Part shown: positions 1 through 12,122 of the stretch, one piece after another
How the letters are laid out: every line of letters begins with the position of its first letter
How positions within the stretch are numbered: position 1 is the stretch's first letter
DNA from: Nymphaea colorata
Taxonomy: Eukaryota > Streptophyta > Magnoliopsida > Nymphaeales > Nymphaeaceae
Reading direction: 5' to 3'
DNA: 64,000 bases
NCBI RefSeq assembly: GCF_008831285.2
Contig: NC_045143.1
Location: forward strand, 22,136,302 to 22,200,301
The notes under the pieces: generated by a model
Databases searched by the model: none
Told to the model about the DNA's origin: nothing
Seen by the model: only the letters and a program-made list of their open reading frames with translations
Program-made: the position numbers and the translations under genes

Positions 1-641
1 CCCACCCCGTGCAAGAACCAAGTGGCCAGTCAAAAGCAACGAAAGCAATGAAGCCAAGCACATGTGTGTGTCCACCCACTATCAATGGCAGCTGCGTTCG
101 GACCCACTCAAAGCCTAAGCTGATGACGGCCCGCAGGCTGGCGAGACACAACTTAGCACAACGTGAGAGCAAGGCACCAAATGAGGACCGACCAGCTAAG
201 AAAACGCTCCAAAGGGAGGAGAGCACGAGGTGAAATAGGCAATTGATCAAAAGAAAGAGAAAGAGTTATCCCATTGCAAATGGGCTTAGATGACATTATC
301 ATAATCCCCCTCAGGCTGTGTTTGTGTCCCTTGAATTAGGGATCGCAAATATGCTGCAGCTCCTTCCCCTAGCATTGATATGTTCCTTGCTTTGACCTCA
401 AATCCACAGAGCTTTGATCTATAGTGATTATTGATAACTACAGTTTTAAGCTCCACAGTAAACCATTGTGGCCTTTAGAAAAATGTCCATTTTGGTCGTT
501 TGCCCAACTTATTGTGTATTTTGCCGTTGAATCTCCTTTGCTTCCAAGCATTAGGGTGGAGCAACATGTGGGCATGCATAAGCAATTGCAATACAATTCA
601 ATAAAATTTCTTATTTACATATTGGCTGACCTTAAATTTTT

Positions 642-729
<88 letters not shown>

Positions 730-850
730 GCCTTTAAGACTAGGTTTGATGGCCACAGGGCACACGACACAGAACACGTGTGTCTGTTTAATCAATTTTT
801 TTTATCAAACTCTGTCCGCAGTACAAGATGAACACAGCGGATAGTTAAAC
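1..850. other. Intergenic stretch with no recognised gene
   Basis: Apart from the long (TA)n tract at 644-727 I see no coding similarity here. The open frames are short and the longest ones merely read through the dinucleotide repeat. The last bases may be the 5' flank of the MurC-like relic that follows. Confidence 0.5.
644..727. repeat. (TA)n microsatellite, 84 bp
   Basis: An uninterrupted TA dinucleotide run. Open frames crossing it on both strands encode only Tyr-Ile repeats and are artefacts. Confidence 0.95.
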
Positions 851-1683
851 ATGAAGTATAAATTATCTTTTTCCATACTGTTACGAGCTAACCCACAGGC
901 TTCCCACCCCAGAGCTGCCCTCTCCTCTACCCTGAGCTACCCTCGCCCTTCCACTTTCTCTCCTTCTCCTCTATCTCTGTCTCCGTCCCCGAGCTATCGT
1001 TGCCCTTTCGAGTTTCGTTCCAAACGGTCTTCTATGAGGGGATGCCTGCTAAGGAGCATCAGGCGCATGAAATCACCGCCTCTGCGTCGTTGATCACAGA
1101 GGAGAAGAATGTCGCCCTCGAAACACGGGGCATCGCTTATGGTACAAGCGACAAGAAGATGGAGTGGCTGCATTTCGTTGGTGTGGGCGGCAACGGCCTG
1201 TTGGCCATCGCGATGCTCACTCTGTGGCAGGCAAGCGACTCTTTCTCTTTCTCTATGTGATGAGTGCTTCTATGTTGCTTAAACGCGAACCGAGAGGGAA
1301 TATTTATACATACTCTTGTTCATGGGCTCTTGATAACTTCATCTACCGTTGGCGTTTTTATTTGAAGACATCGATACAAGAATGAATCAGTTTCACTTTT
1401 TCTAAGGTTCTTACGTGTGTTTATCTCTTTTCTACATTGATTGGGTTGCTACTTTGATAGCAGAAAACATTTTAAAAGGAAAAGTTGGATGGTAATTGCA
1501 GGGGTTCAAGGTCTTCTGCTTGGATTGGAGAAAGCAGGAGCGACACTGCATCGGGGCCACTCATCATCTAATTTGGGTGACTACGATGGATTGGTTGCAC
1601 CTTCTACAGCCATCAAGTCCAGTGTGGTTCCTGCTAACAACGAGAGATTGGGCAGACATAGGCATCTGACATACCTGTGTTAG
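851..1683 (+). pseudogene. MurC-like Mur-ligase N-terminal fragment (decayed)
   Basis: The first part has a Ser/Pro-rich stretch resembling a plastid transit peptide (from 851). After a frame change it continues as the N-terminal Rossmann segment of plant MurC-like (UDP-N-acetylmuramate--L-alanine ligase-like) proteins, with EWLHFVGVGGNGLLAIAML around 1158-1220. An intron-like gap follows; its donor reads CAG|GCAAGC rather than GT. After an acceptor near 1500 the reading resumes as GFKV, then shifts frame to GLEKAGATLHRGHSSSNL (about 1525-1580). The dozen or so residues normally between those blocks (the GSD-containing loop) are missing. The frame ends at a stop at 1681-1683. Neither the central ATP-binding GSHGKST region nor the C-terminal domain is visible downstream. 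I infer a truncated, frameshifted pseudogene. Family assignment rests on motif memory, not a search. Confidence 0.6.
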
Positions 1684-4590
1684 TGTAACCGAATGTTTCC
1701 TTTTTTCCTGTTGGATCTTTTCTTTTGCTGACTTTTGCTGGGAAGTGTAGTAATTCTGATATTACTAGAATTGACTATGGAAGACGGAAACATTGGATAG
1801 AACAAAAACAAACACAACAGACATATGCAAAACAAACACAGACAAGAGGAACGTAGTGTTTTATTCCTAAAATCATCAAACGGTAGACAATGAACATCAT
1901 TGTCCATGAAGACAGGACAATAGTGTAATAGATAGGACGTCTTGTTTGTCTTGTCCCAATGAACAACAGTCAAACGTCCTCTAAATATATCGTGGGGGTT
2001 CCTCTACCTAATATGTATGTTGGGTTCTGCGATTGCCATGCATCCTCGATTGAAGTTAATATCAGTGGTGCCATCTCAATTCTTTTAGAGCAAGCAATAG
2101 GTGGCATGAGGAAAACAACCACCACTTTTTTAGCCGCAATATGGTTGTTGGGAATTTGCTGGAGTTTGGGTCTGAGTCCGCCCATGATGGGAAGGACCCA
2201 AGCATATGAGCTAATTGAAGTGACGCACCAAGCACCATCGCCCGCTATGTTAGCAGTTGCCATTTTCATTTTGATTGAAAACGTAAAGATTGATGACAAA
2301 CGGAAACGGAAGAGAGAGCGAGGGGTATGGCAGTCGACTCATAAATGAAAAGATATCTATGCTCGGGAGAGAAGAAACTGTTCTGTTTGATTGCTGGGAT
2401 ATTGCAGTAAGGTTGGTGAAGTTGGGACTGTGAGTAAGTCATCTCTGTGGAGGCACCAGAGTTCATCCGCTGCACATCTGAGGTAACAAAAACTAATCTA
2501 TTTTTTTAAGATGGGCCATACCTTTGACATAGCCAAAAGTGGTGTCAGAGCTTGGTTAGAGATAAGCTCTGTGATCTCGCGGGAATTTTTTTGCTTCATC
2601 TTGATGAATTTATTAGAATGTTGTTGCTCTTTGGAAAATGCACATATACTCCAGAGGCGGCAAGGCTGCGTGCTCCTACTGATAAATCCCTTAACCTGTA
2701 ATCAGCTGGACCCATTTTCTCCAGCCAAAGGAATAACACCTTGTGTTTTTCCTTTGAAAATAATGGTAGGCATAGGAAAGAGGATGTTGCCATACCTTTT
2801 TTTTTTTTCGAGGAGGAGAAATTTTGATGGAGCAACCCAGACCAGCATATGAGCAGAAGAGGACTGGCCGAAACAGCTCCTCTTTCCTTAATCAGACGAA
2901 TGAACCTGCGTTGTTTCTATTCAATCGATCCCAGGGGCAGGGCTTGCCTGAATCGCTTGCCTGAGGGAGTAGAGCATGGCGTACATCTATCTACAGAATG
3001 CATATAGTGAGGATATGGCTGCATCATTCTATAACGTGTTTTTGTCTTTTCCTGTGCCGTAGAGTCATGAGATTTTTTTGGTGATCGATGTTTAAAATGA
3101 TAAATTTTTATGTTTATAAACGATGAAAACTTGTTTTGAGGCAACTAAGGGGGTGAGTGGTTCATTCTTCCGCTCATAAGAGAGGCCACTGGCTCCCTAC
3201 GCCCGTTCATTGGATTGGGTTCACAAAACTAGAACACATTGTCCAAGATTTGAACACGGGTTCGGTTCACAAAACTAGAACACATTGTCCAAAATTTGAA
3301 CACCAATCTTTAGAGGAGTTTGATCACCTTCCTACATTTGATACTTCATTGTGCATAAAATAATGGACTGAAAAAAAAAGTTATTTTATTATCTTATTTT
3401 AACATATTACTTTTTTTATGCATTGAATATTATTTAGTTAAATAAAATGCTCTATATTCCCTAATGCATAATGCACAAATTTTTATAATTCACATATCAT
3501 ATTAAAAGACCAATAATGGAGGTATGTGAGTGAGATTTTTTTTACCGTACTTGCGATTCAATTAGCAGTTCTCATTTAAGACCTCACTTGAGTAGGATCT
3601 ATTAATTTTCCACCCTTCAGTCATAGCATTTAGATTTGACCATCATATGACATGACAATCCATTATCTTTTGAGAAGACAGTTATTGAGATTGAACTGGA
3701 GGGGAGGGCTGAATAAAACAAAGTTTTGGCGGGCCCATGCTTGGGATGATACTTACATGATGGCGTTTTCAATTATACATGGAAATTCCTGATATAGCGC
3801 GTGAAAATCCTCAAACATATTAGCAACTCATCAAGTCATCAAGTCATGGTAGAGAAGGAGATAATGGGAAGCAAGAACAAACAAGCTTGTTGGAAGGCCA
3901 AGTGTGGTGAGACCCAGGGCAGAAACCAGCACACTGATGATCCTTGTCATTCTAACAGGAGAGAGGGTTAACTTGATAAACATTGGTGAGAACTACGGAT
4001 CAGAATATTAAGGGGCTTGCATGGCAGCAACGAGAAGAAACCTCCACCATCTCCTCTATAAGTTTGATCCTAATTCTCCTCTATTGATCCTAATTGCTTC
4101 TTCATCTTTGACACCTTACTCGTCGAGAGTAGAACTAAAACTTGGAGTCTGAGCTATCCTAGTCATCTTTCTAACTCGAAATGGGTAGAAGGCAGAGCAT
4201 GTATTATGGCAGTGTGGAACCCTACCACAACTCAACAACCCCTCTAGTAATGGATATGCACTAGATTTTTCTGTCTGTTTTGGCATAGGGAGTGGAGGCA
4301 TTGGGCATGCGGGAATGGATCACGTTGAGTTGTGATGGTCCGTGCATCATCATGTTGGTTGAATTTTGGGAGCCGAAGACAAGTCAGATAGACAACCAAA
4401 CATGGTTTCATGGAAAACTACAAATTTCAGGCGCTACATGATCAGCAATAGAGAGACGCATGGCCAAACAACCGATTGGGGGAAGAGCGGGTTTTATGTA
4501 GGTTGGATTGGTGCCTGCTAAACCACGAATGGAGAGAGATGTGGGGTCATTGTAGCAAATTGATGGTCCTACCGAGGTACACTTCTGATC
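1684..4590. other. Intergenic stretch, no gene recognised
   Basis: No supported coding similarity was found. It contains a 46-bp tandem duplication (3218-3303) and AT-rich sequence. Open frames of 60-130 codons here match nothing I know and overlap on opposite strands. Confidence 0.4.
3218..3303. repeat. 46-bp tandem duplication
   Basis: The block beginning GGTTCACAAAACTAG occurs at 3218 and again at 3264, with one visible substitution (GTCCAAGATT versus GTCCAAAATT). The second copy runs to about 3303. Confidence 0.85.
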
Positions 4591-5229
4591 ACTCACGTGT
4601 CAGTTTTTAAGATAATTTTCTGGATGACGCAAACACTGCACATTCAATGTTGTTTCCATATTTCTGCTGTTGGGCTAATAGGTCTGATTGCTGATGTGGG
4701 TGGATGCCCATGGATTCGTGTTTTGACTAAGCTTAAATGCACCAGGAAGGAAGACATCAGAATCATGGCACAAGCTTTGTGTGGGCTATCCAGAGTCAAG
4801 CATTAACCCTCAGTGGAATGAGATGCAAAGAATCTAGGCAGATGTTGATGGGAAGGATCATGATGCTATCATGAGGAAGAGAGTTCTGTGCAGATAATTT
4901 ATAAGCTTCTTTGGAAAAAGAAGAGAGCATGTGGTGTCAAAGGTCAAGGATCAGATGGCTGATGAACGGCGATCGAAACACATGATGTTTTCAATGGTCA
5001 CAGGACACTGTGTAAGGAACACTATGCATTCATTGATGGATGGAGACATAATGATGTATGATCAGAGCGGAACATGGGGGTGTGCGAATGACTCTTCAAG
5101 GAGTTGCTAGCATAAGAGTTCATGACGAAAGAACTTCCACTCGGGTCGATAGCAACTGAGGTTGAAAACATGGAATTATTTAAGCCTATTTCGACAGTGG
5201 ATATGCAATATGTTGTGTTCTCATCTAAC

Positions 5230-7060
5230 TGATAGTGTGTGTCAATGCAGGAAGGATTTCCTATGGGATTCCACAGACGTCATTGGAGTAGTCCAGAAAG
5301 TTCATAGTTGCAAATCAGGGTTTCTTTGCTGAGGGAAGGTTTGTCGAGAAGAATAATCAGTCCCATCCCATCTAGCAAAGCTTGAGTTATTTAAGACTAT
5401 AGACCTATAGGCCTACGTAATTCAGTTTACAAGCTCATTTCAAAGGTTGTCATTAATCATGCGAAATCAATGCTTGGGCATGTTGTGGGAAGTGATCAAG
5501 CTACCACGAGGAGAGCGTTGCATGAGAATATCATCTTCACAGCCTCAAGCTTTGATTTGACCAAGGCATGCGATTGAGTGAGTAGGGGCTTTCTTCGCTA
5601 GACATTAATTTATAATTTGGGATTCTCAAAGGTATGGATAGAGAGAATCATGTTCTGTGTGAGCTTGGCATCGATTGACATCCTAATGTACAATTCCTCC
5701 AAAGAATTTTCTATCCTTACATAAGGACTGACAGGTTGACCCCTCTCCCCTTACTTGTGCTTAACAGTGATGGAAGTCTTCTCCAAACATATAGCCCATA
5801 AAGTGGATTGTCAGAGAATCCACCCCACTTAGTTCCTAGAGCCAGTAGGTGCCCTGCTATGTGAATTTTGCATATGATGCCCTGTTGTTCAGCAAGGTTG
5901 AGAGCATGATGCTTGTGAAGAATTGTTCTGCGCTGATCGTTTGGCAGCTAGTGCTGGACTTTGCATTAACACTAGAAAAATTGCTATTCTTCAGTGTTAT
6001 TCCAACCGATATCAGATTCATATATTGCAAGCAATTCTGGTCTAGGAGATGAAAGCATTACCGAATACCTATCTAGGTTTTCCAATGCTCATGATTTAAC
6101 TCAAGGATGAATGTTGTGCAAATCTGGTCCAGGTAGATAAAAAGTTTGCCGCTTGGAAGAGCAAATGTCTATCCATATGCAGGGAGACTTCGTCTCCTCA
6201 AATGTGTGGTGAATGCAGTAATCAGATTTTGGTGAGCTGTGTTCAAGCTACGGAGTCCAGTTATATCGACTACGGCTAGGTTTCTCTGGGGATCACAGAA
6301 AGAGAGGATTTGTAGACACTGGATCTCCTCGGTTATCATTTGCAGACCAAGCTTGGAAGCTGGAGCTAACATTAAAGATTCTCAAGAGGTTGGCATTGTT
6401 AGCAGGGCGTGCTTGTCTCTCAAGCTTTGCAATTGCCAGCTTTTGTGGGCCAAGTTCATGCATAGAAAATGCTTTCAGAATCAGAGCATGTGACTTCAAC
6501 CAAGCCCAAGCATGCTTCTTGGATGTTCAGATGTATGTGGGATGCATGAAAGGAAATCAAAGCAAAAGTCACTTGGGAAATTGAGGAAGAGCGTACCATT
6601 TTGAGCAAGAACTTTAGAGTGGTATTGTCCTTCATCATGTGCTGATAGGTGAAGGAATGTCTATGTTCATGCAATTCTTATAGCTCAGTATTAAGGAGGT
6701 CATTGAGTCTGATATTGTTCTTTAGTCAAAAGATTTCCTAAAAAGGGTGTTGAGAGACCCCAAAATTATGCAACACCCTGACAAGCTTGTATTTGATGGT
6801 AAACATGCAGAAGTTGTTGCTATCAATGACATATGGCAAGCAGTGAGGAAGAAATACGCCCAGATTGCTTGGAGAAAGTTGGTGTGGCAGCATGAGGCAC
6901 ACTCTAGGGCATAGTGGTTTGTGTTTGTAGCCAGCCATGGGAGGTTCCCACCTTGGACCGCATAAAATAGAGTGGGATAGCCCTTGCTAGTAGATGTTGG
7001 GATTGTGGGAAGCAAGAGGAATCGACCGATCACATTTCCTTTATTTTGCAGAGAAAATAT
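5230..7060 (+). pseudogene. LINE (non-LTR) reverse transcriptase relic
   Basis: Conceptual translation across several frames, with many stops, gives the ordered landmarks of a plant LINE ORF2. They are a RPIGLRN-like / YKLISKVV block near 5400-5450, a KACD(R/V) block near 5560, a degraded G-L-x-x-G-x-PLSPYL block near 5725-5760, MEVFSKHI near 5770 and NFAYDALLFSKVE (from F-A-D-D) at 5864-5902. Near the 3' end a zf-RVT-like segment, LDRIK...GIALASRCWDCGKQEESTDHISF, lies at about 6955-7045. No intact open frame remains. The 5' end and endonuclease region could not be placed; related sequence may begin near 4.6 kb. Confidence 0.75.
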
Positions 7061-8515
7061 GGAGGATAATGATAGACAAGTTTGGAGTTGAAAGAATTCC
7101 CCATACTAACATGACCACTGAGATCAAATGAACTACATGCATGACACGTCCTAAAGTGGGAGCCACTGTTGCTGAAGTGGATGTCTAGATGACTCCACGT
7201 CCTCTAAGAATAGTCAAACTAATTTCTCGATTATATTCAATTAAAACAAGACATGAACTAAAGTGAATTACCTACGCTAACTAAATGCAACGTGGGAAAA
7301 CAACCTATCTTATTTAACTAAGTGCATATCCTATACTTGATAAAATATGCGTAATATCTAATTTCACTATCTAATATTACATGCGTATAAATTAACATGT
7401 AAACTAAATGAGAAAATAAAGGAGAAACATTAAGAAAGTGGACCCAAGGGTGAGGACGAGCTCTGTAGAGGAGACTCTCTCTGTGAGTAATGGTGTAACA
7501 ACTGGGAAGCGTTCCTTAATTGCATCAAACCAAGAAAGTAGCTCTTGGCACTGGCACATCCACAATGAGGAGAAACAGTGGGCAGATTCATAGAATAATG
7601 TGTCACATTGTTTCCTCAATTGGCTCCATTTTTTAGGGCAGATTCATGAAACGTAAATATTACTGTTGTCAAATGAACACCTAAAAGGAGTTGATCAAAC
7701 ATGTGCAGCTGAAGAACGACAGCTTTACATGTGCCCAATGACAAAAATGCAAACAACCATACAGGAATTTCGAACGGACTTCAGTTCTGACTCAAAGTAT
7801 TATGTTCATTCGGTTTTGGGTTCAGTTCAAGCACTGTATAGACAACTTTGAGTTGTGTCAGTATCATCAACCAAGTTTGGTAATACCCTCCGTTTGAAGC
7901 AACTCCAAACCATTGATGTCCGTATAGAAGCAAGTTTCAAGTTTGGTTGTTATATAATAGGGGTACAATGCGAAACTGACGGTTGGCTCAACGATATTAG
8001 AACACATGAATTAAAGTCATCATAATCAATTCAATGGGCCTTTTGAATCCAGTGGCATTTGCCAGTCTTTTCCGATCAATGCCAGAATACGATTCCTGTT
8101 CTTCTTTTTCTTTTTTATTACATTACTATTATTTTAAAAGTTTCGGCACAATATGAGCCATGGCTTGTCCGTCTTCACAAAAAGTAAGAAAGTCAAAACG
8201 ATCTGCACAGATGAGGCTTCTAGGGAGAAAAAGAAAAAAACTATGGAGATAAGTTACTCAAATGTCTTACAGGACAGCGCAAATAAATATTGGATAAGAC
8301 GTTCCCTTCTTACTAATAGACAATGGCTAGGATGTTTACAAAGTGATGCAGATCACTGAGTTTCATGTCATGTCTTCCGCAACTTGCAGTAATTAAGAGT
8401 TCTGACTGTTACCTATTGCAAGAACCTGTAAACAAAGGATGTACGGCAACTAAATTTTTACAACAGAACTAAACAAATTCCAAAAACATGAAAACCGACA
8501 CCAAGTCAATTTCAA
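7061..8515. other. Intergenic stretch, nothing recognised
   Basis: AT-rich spacer between the LINE relic and the 3' end of the minus-strand split-barrel gene. It probably includes that gene's 3' flank, but I see no coding similarity. Confidence 0.4.
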
Positions 8516-8532
8516 AATGCTGCAACTTGATC

Positions 8533-8843
8533 AAGACCAGAAGAAAGGAAAATTCATTCGGCGACAACCTTGACAAATCATTTTATGTAAACAACCCAGC
8601 AATTTTAGCAGACTCAAGCATTTCCACAACCAGAATCTTCGCATTCCTGCAAGAAAATGGGTGACCAAGAGAAACGACATGAACACATTTTCCAAATGCA
8701 ACTCCATGAAGACCATAAAAAAGGAAAATTTATCAGCAATAACAACCTTGTCAAATCATGTTAAGTAGGCAATCCAGCACTTTTAGCAGACTGGAGCATT
8801 TCCACAATCAGATTCTTCACATCCCTGCAATTAGATGGCAGAC

Positions 8844-8850
<7 letters not shown>
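8533..8850. repeat. Tandem duplication (176-bp period) containing the terminal exon
   Basis: Copy A (about 8533-8672) and copy B (about 8709-8850) align from the AAGACC block, through the whole terminal exon of the split-barrel gene, to just past its splice acceptor. Both copies keep an acceptor (minus strand TTGCAG), a 64-nt exon body and a stop codon. Divergence in the exon body is 11 of 64 bases by hand count, so the duplication is not recent. Confidence 0.85.
8583..8646 (-). other. Second (distal) copy of the terminal exon of the split-barrel gene
   Basis: This mirrors the terminal exon at 8761-8824. It follows an acceptor (CTTGCAG), is exactly 64 nt long, takes the same phase-2 join and ends at a TAA in the same place. 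Spliced in, it would give the tail NAKILVVEMLESAKIAGLFT instead of [20 protein letters not shown]. Family members that I recall have DVKTLIVEMLQ here, so the proximal copy is the more conserved. The distal copy could be an alternative last exon or a silent duplicate. Its intact frame despite 11 substitutions argues weakly for use. Confidence 0.7.
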
Positions 8851-8877
<27 letters not shown>

Positions 8878-11800
8878 AACAAATAGAAATTATATTTACT
8901 GCAAACCTTCAGGTATCATACTTAGAGTGTATGACAACATGTTTTCAGTGATCCAGCGACAGAGACACAACCCATGCTGATTATAAAGTGAGAAACGTGA
9001 CACAGACAAATGCAATGTCTGAAACTGGCACTCTATGGGGATCATTTATGTCATGCAAGATTCGTGGAAGGTGGCCATGTATTTTATTGCCATTTTAAGT
9101 ACTTGTTCCTATGATGGGGAAACCACTGCGTTCTGTTATGTGCCAGAATTCATGAAGCAGAAAGTGCATTTTTGTTATACCTAGTTTCAGTTCTTCTGCA
9201 GTAGAAAAAAGTCAGAACCCTTTGCCACCATGAAAGTTTCCTCGTTGCTTTGGACTTGTGAAAAAAAGGCACCTTAGTTGTCCTTTCAGGGTTCATGATA
9301 AACTCAAACAAATGGAGTGCTCTCTATCGAGCCACACACAAGAATGCATTCTCACATACTTTCTGCATATTAAAGATATCTAGCCTGATTGGCAGATTGG
9401 TTCTGTATCATCAGGATCTGTCTATAATTTTTTTCCTTTCACTTCAGGTGGTTTACTATGTGCTACATGGTCATTTTTTCATGTAGTTTTTGCCAGAAGC
9501 AAGTCTGTATGGTAGTTCAATAAGAAAAAGTCCAGTACTAACAAGTATGACAGTGCACATGCTTGGAAACAAAGCAACATTTCAACAAGTTATAAGCTTA
9601 CTTCCTGTCCACTGCACGCCTTGGGAAGGGAATCCGCAGTACAAAAGTGTTCCCTTGATAACCAGCCTGCCCAACATAAATTAAGCCAGATAGACAGTTC
9701 AACCAATTTTGCAGTTAGAAGACAGTCAAACACTGCAAACAAGAATAAAGAGATGAAACTGAAAGATTTGAACAATCCAAGTACAAAATTGAGCGCACAT
9801 TTTAATCAACATATTGTCCCCTACCATTGTTAACCACATCAGCCGATTAGATAAGAGGAGAGAATTAGAAATTGAAATTAGGAAACTAAAATCACCTTGA
9901 CATTAAACCCATGGCTATCTACATCCAACATGTGAGCAAATTCAACCTGCACTACCACAACATTAAGCATCAATAAGAGAAAAATAATATCCAAATTCAC
10001 AAAAACCGAAGACTGATGATATGCGGCAACGCTTGCAAGCACTTGCTCTCAATTGACAATCTCTTACAATTACTCGGACGTTTTACACATAGCTCATATA
10101 GTAAGCTACTATCAACATGTTTCAATCTTTGGTCACATGAGTGGTGAATTGCACATTGTTAGATGCAAACAAAACAATGTTTCTAAAATGCTATTTTTGT
10201 CTTCATCATCTTTACTGAAATTTAACTGATAAAGTTGTGGCAATTTCATGCATGGATATGATTGTAACTTTGTTCATGTAATCAGGGGTATTACTGTCTG
10301 AATCAATGCTTCCAAGTCTGCATATAACTGGACAGAATTTCTGTGACTTGCCACCTCTTTCTTTCCCTTCTCAATATCTTTCTGCAGATGTAGACTGCGG
10401 TAGTTGATCTCCCTAAATCTATCATGGATTTAGATCCAGGTTATATTCAATGCTGTGAATTCTTCCATATGGCAAAAAATCTATAATTGATTTAAAAAAT
10501 TTCCTCTCCAAAGTCTTTCTTCTTTTCTTCCTCTCAGTTTTCCCTGATTTCTCTCCAAATTTTTGCTGCAAATATAAACTGTTCACATGTTTGGTTTCCT
10601 GGATATTCATGCCATCTTTGTGATCACTCTTTTCACTGGGAAGCTCAAAGGCCTAATTCCTAAACAATCTGTTCTTGTATCTCTAGATGCAACATCAGAC
10701 TTCCCAATCCTAAATCATCTCCTTTCCTCATTCATTGTTTGAAAAACCCAATCATAATTTGCTCTTCTTGTCCACCAGTTGCAAGACCCTAAGTTGTTAG
10801 GGTTTTGCAATTGGTCTCCAGGATATGATATTTTCAACGAAGTAGTTCACTTAAAAAAGGCTGTTTATTAGTTGAAACAAGTTTTAAAGGTCTAATATGA
10901 TATTACATCTTATTATTCAGATACTGCTTTTTTGAATTAAAAATATCAACTGATGGCATTGTATTTTTTTTTTATCACAGAAAGTGATAAAATATAATGA
11001 AACAAGTCAAGAAATTTCTAAAAGATGACTTTGAAATGCCTGATTTAAGTTTCCTCGTATATATTATTGGCTTAGGAATGGGTTATTTGCAACAAGGATA
11101 CCTATTATCACAATTCAAGTTTGCAGCTAATGTTGACAGTATTGAGATAGTAGATGACAATGTTGTTAAGACACTTGAAGCTCCTGGTGTGAAGATGAGG
11201 ATTAATGACGATAAATTTTTGACAAATTCTACACCATTTGTGAATTAGTCGATGATGTTTCTTATTTAATTATCAATAGACCAGACATTGCACATGTAGT
11301 TCATGTGGGTAGTGAGATTCAACATGCTCCTACTTTAGTTAACACAAAAGGTGTCATAAGAAACTTTTGATATATCAAAAATATTTTTAACAAAGAATAT
11401 TTTTATCATTTTTCTTCTTTAGACAATTGCTTATATTGATACTGACTAGTGGGGAGATCCCAATAATCGGTAGGCCATTACTAGGTCTGTAGGTCTTGTA
11501 TATTTTTAGATACAATAATTTCATAGAGAAGCAAGAAGCAACAAAAGATTTGTCATCCACTGAAGCAGAATATGGAGTTATGACCTTAACTAAAAATTGT
11601 TTGGTTAACAAGTTTGATCAAAGATATGAGAATCAACTTAGAAGGACTATTTATTATGGTATGACAGCAAAAGTGCCATTTGTATTTCCATTAATCATAC
11701 ATCCAATGAGTGAACCAAACACATTGAATTAAATTATGCCCCTTGTGAGAGAAAAAATTCTGAACAAGACCATTGAATTATTCTGTTACATCAGATTTTT

Positions 11801-12054
11801 AGTCAGCAGATTTCTTCACCAAACAGCTTGGAGCTCCTTGATTTTCTTTTCTTCCTAGCAAACTTTTGGTGATTTCACCATAAGTTCCATGGGGAGGGGT
11901 TATCAATGTATTTTTTGTAATTATTTATTTTCCTTATTGTTTATCATTTTTTTTTCTACTTTCTCGGTCTCTTTTGGTGTTGTTGAAATAGTTTTGGGAC
12001 CTCTGTCACATACTTGTGGGGTGCGGCAATTTTTAAAAGAACTTGGGTGAAAGT

Positions 12055-12122
<68 letters not shown>

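Noticed and set aside
424-844. Overlapping open frames on both strands at 424-844
   Set aside because: They are created by the stop-free (TA)n tract and encode Tyr-Ile repeats.
1959-2348. 129-codon plus-strand frame with hydrophobic segments
   Set aside because: No recognisable family. An opposite-strand frame of similar length overlaps it, and no splice or neighbouring exon support was found.
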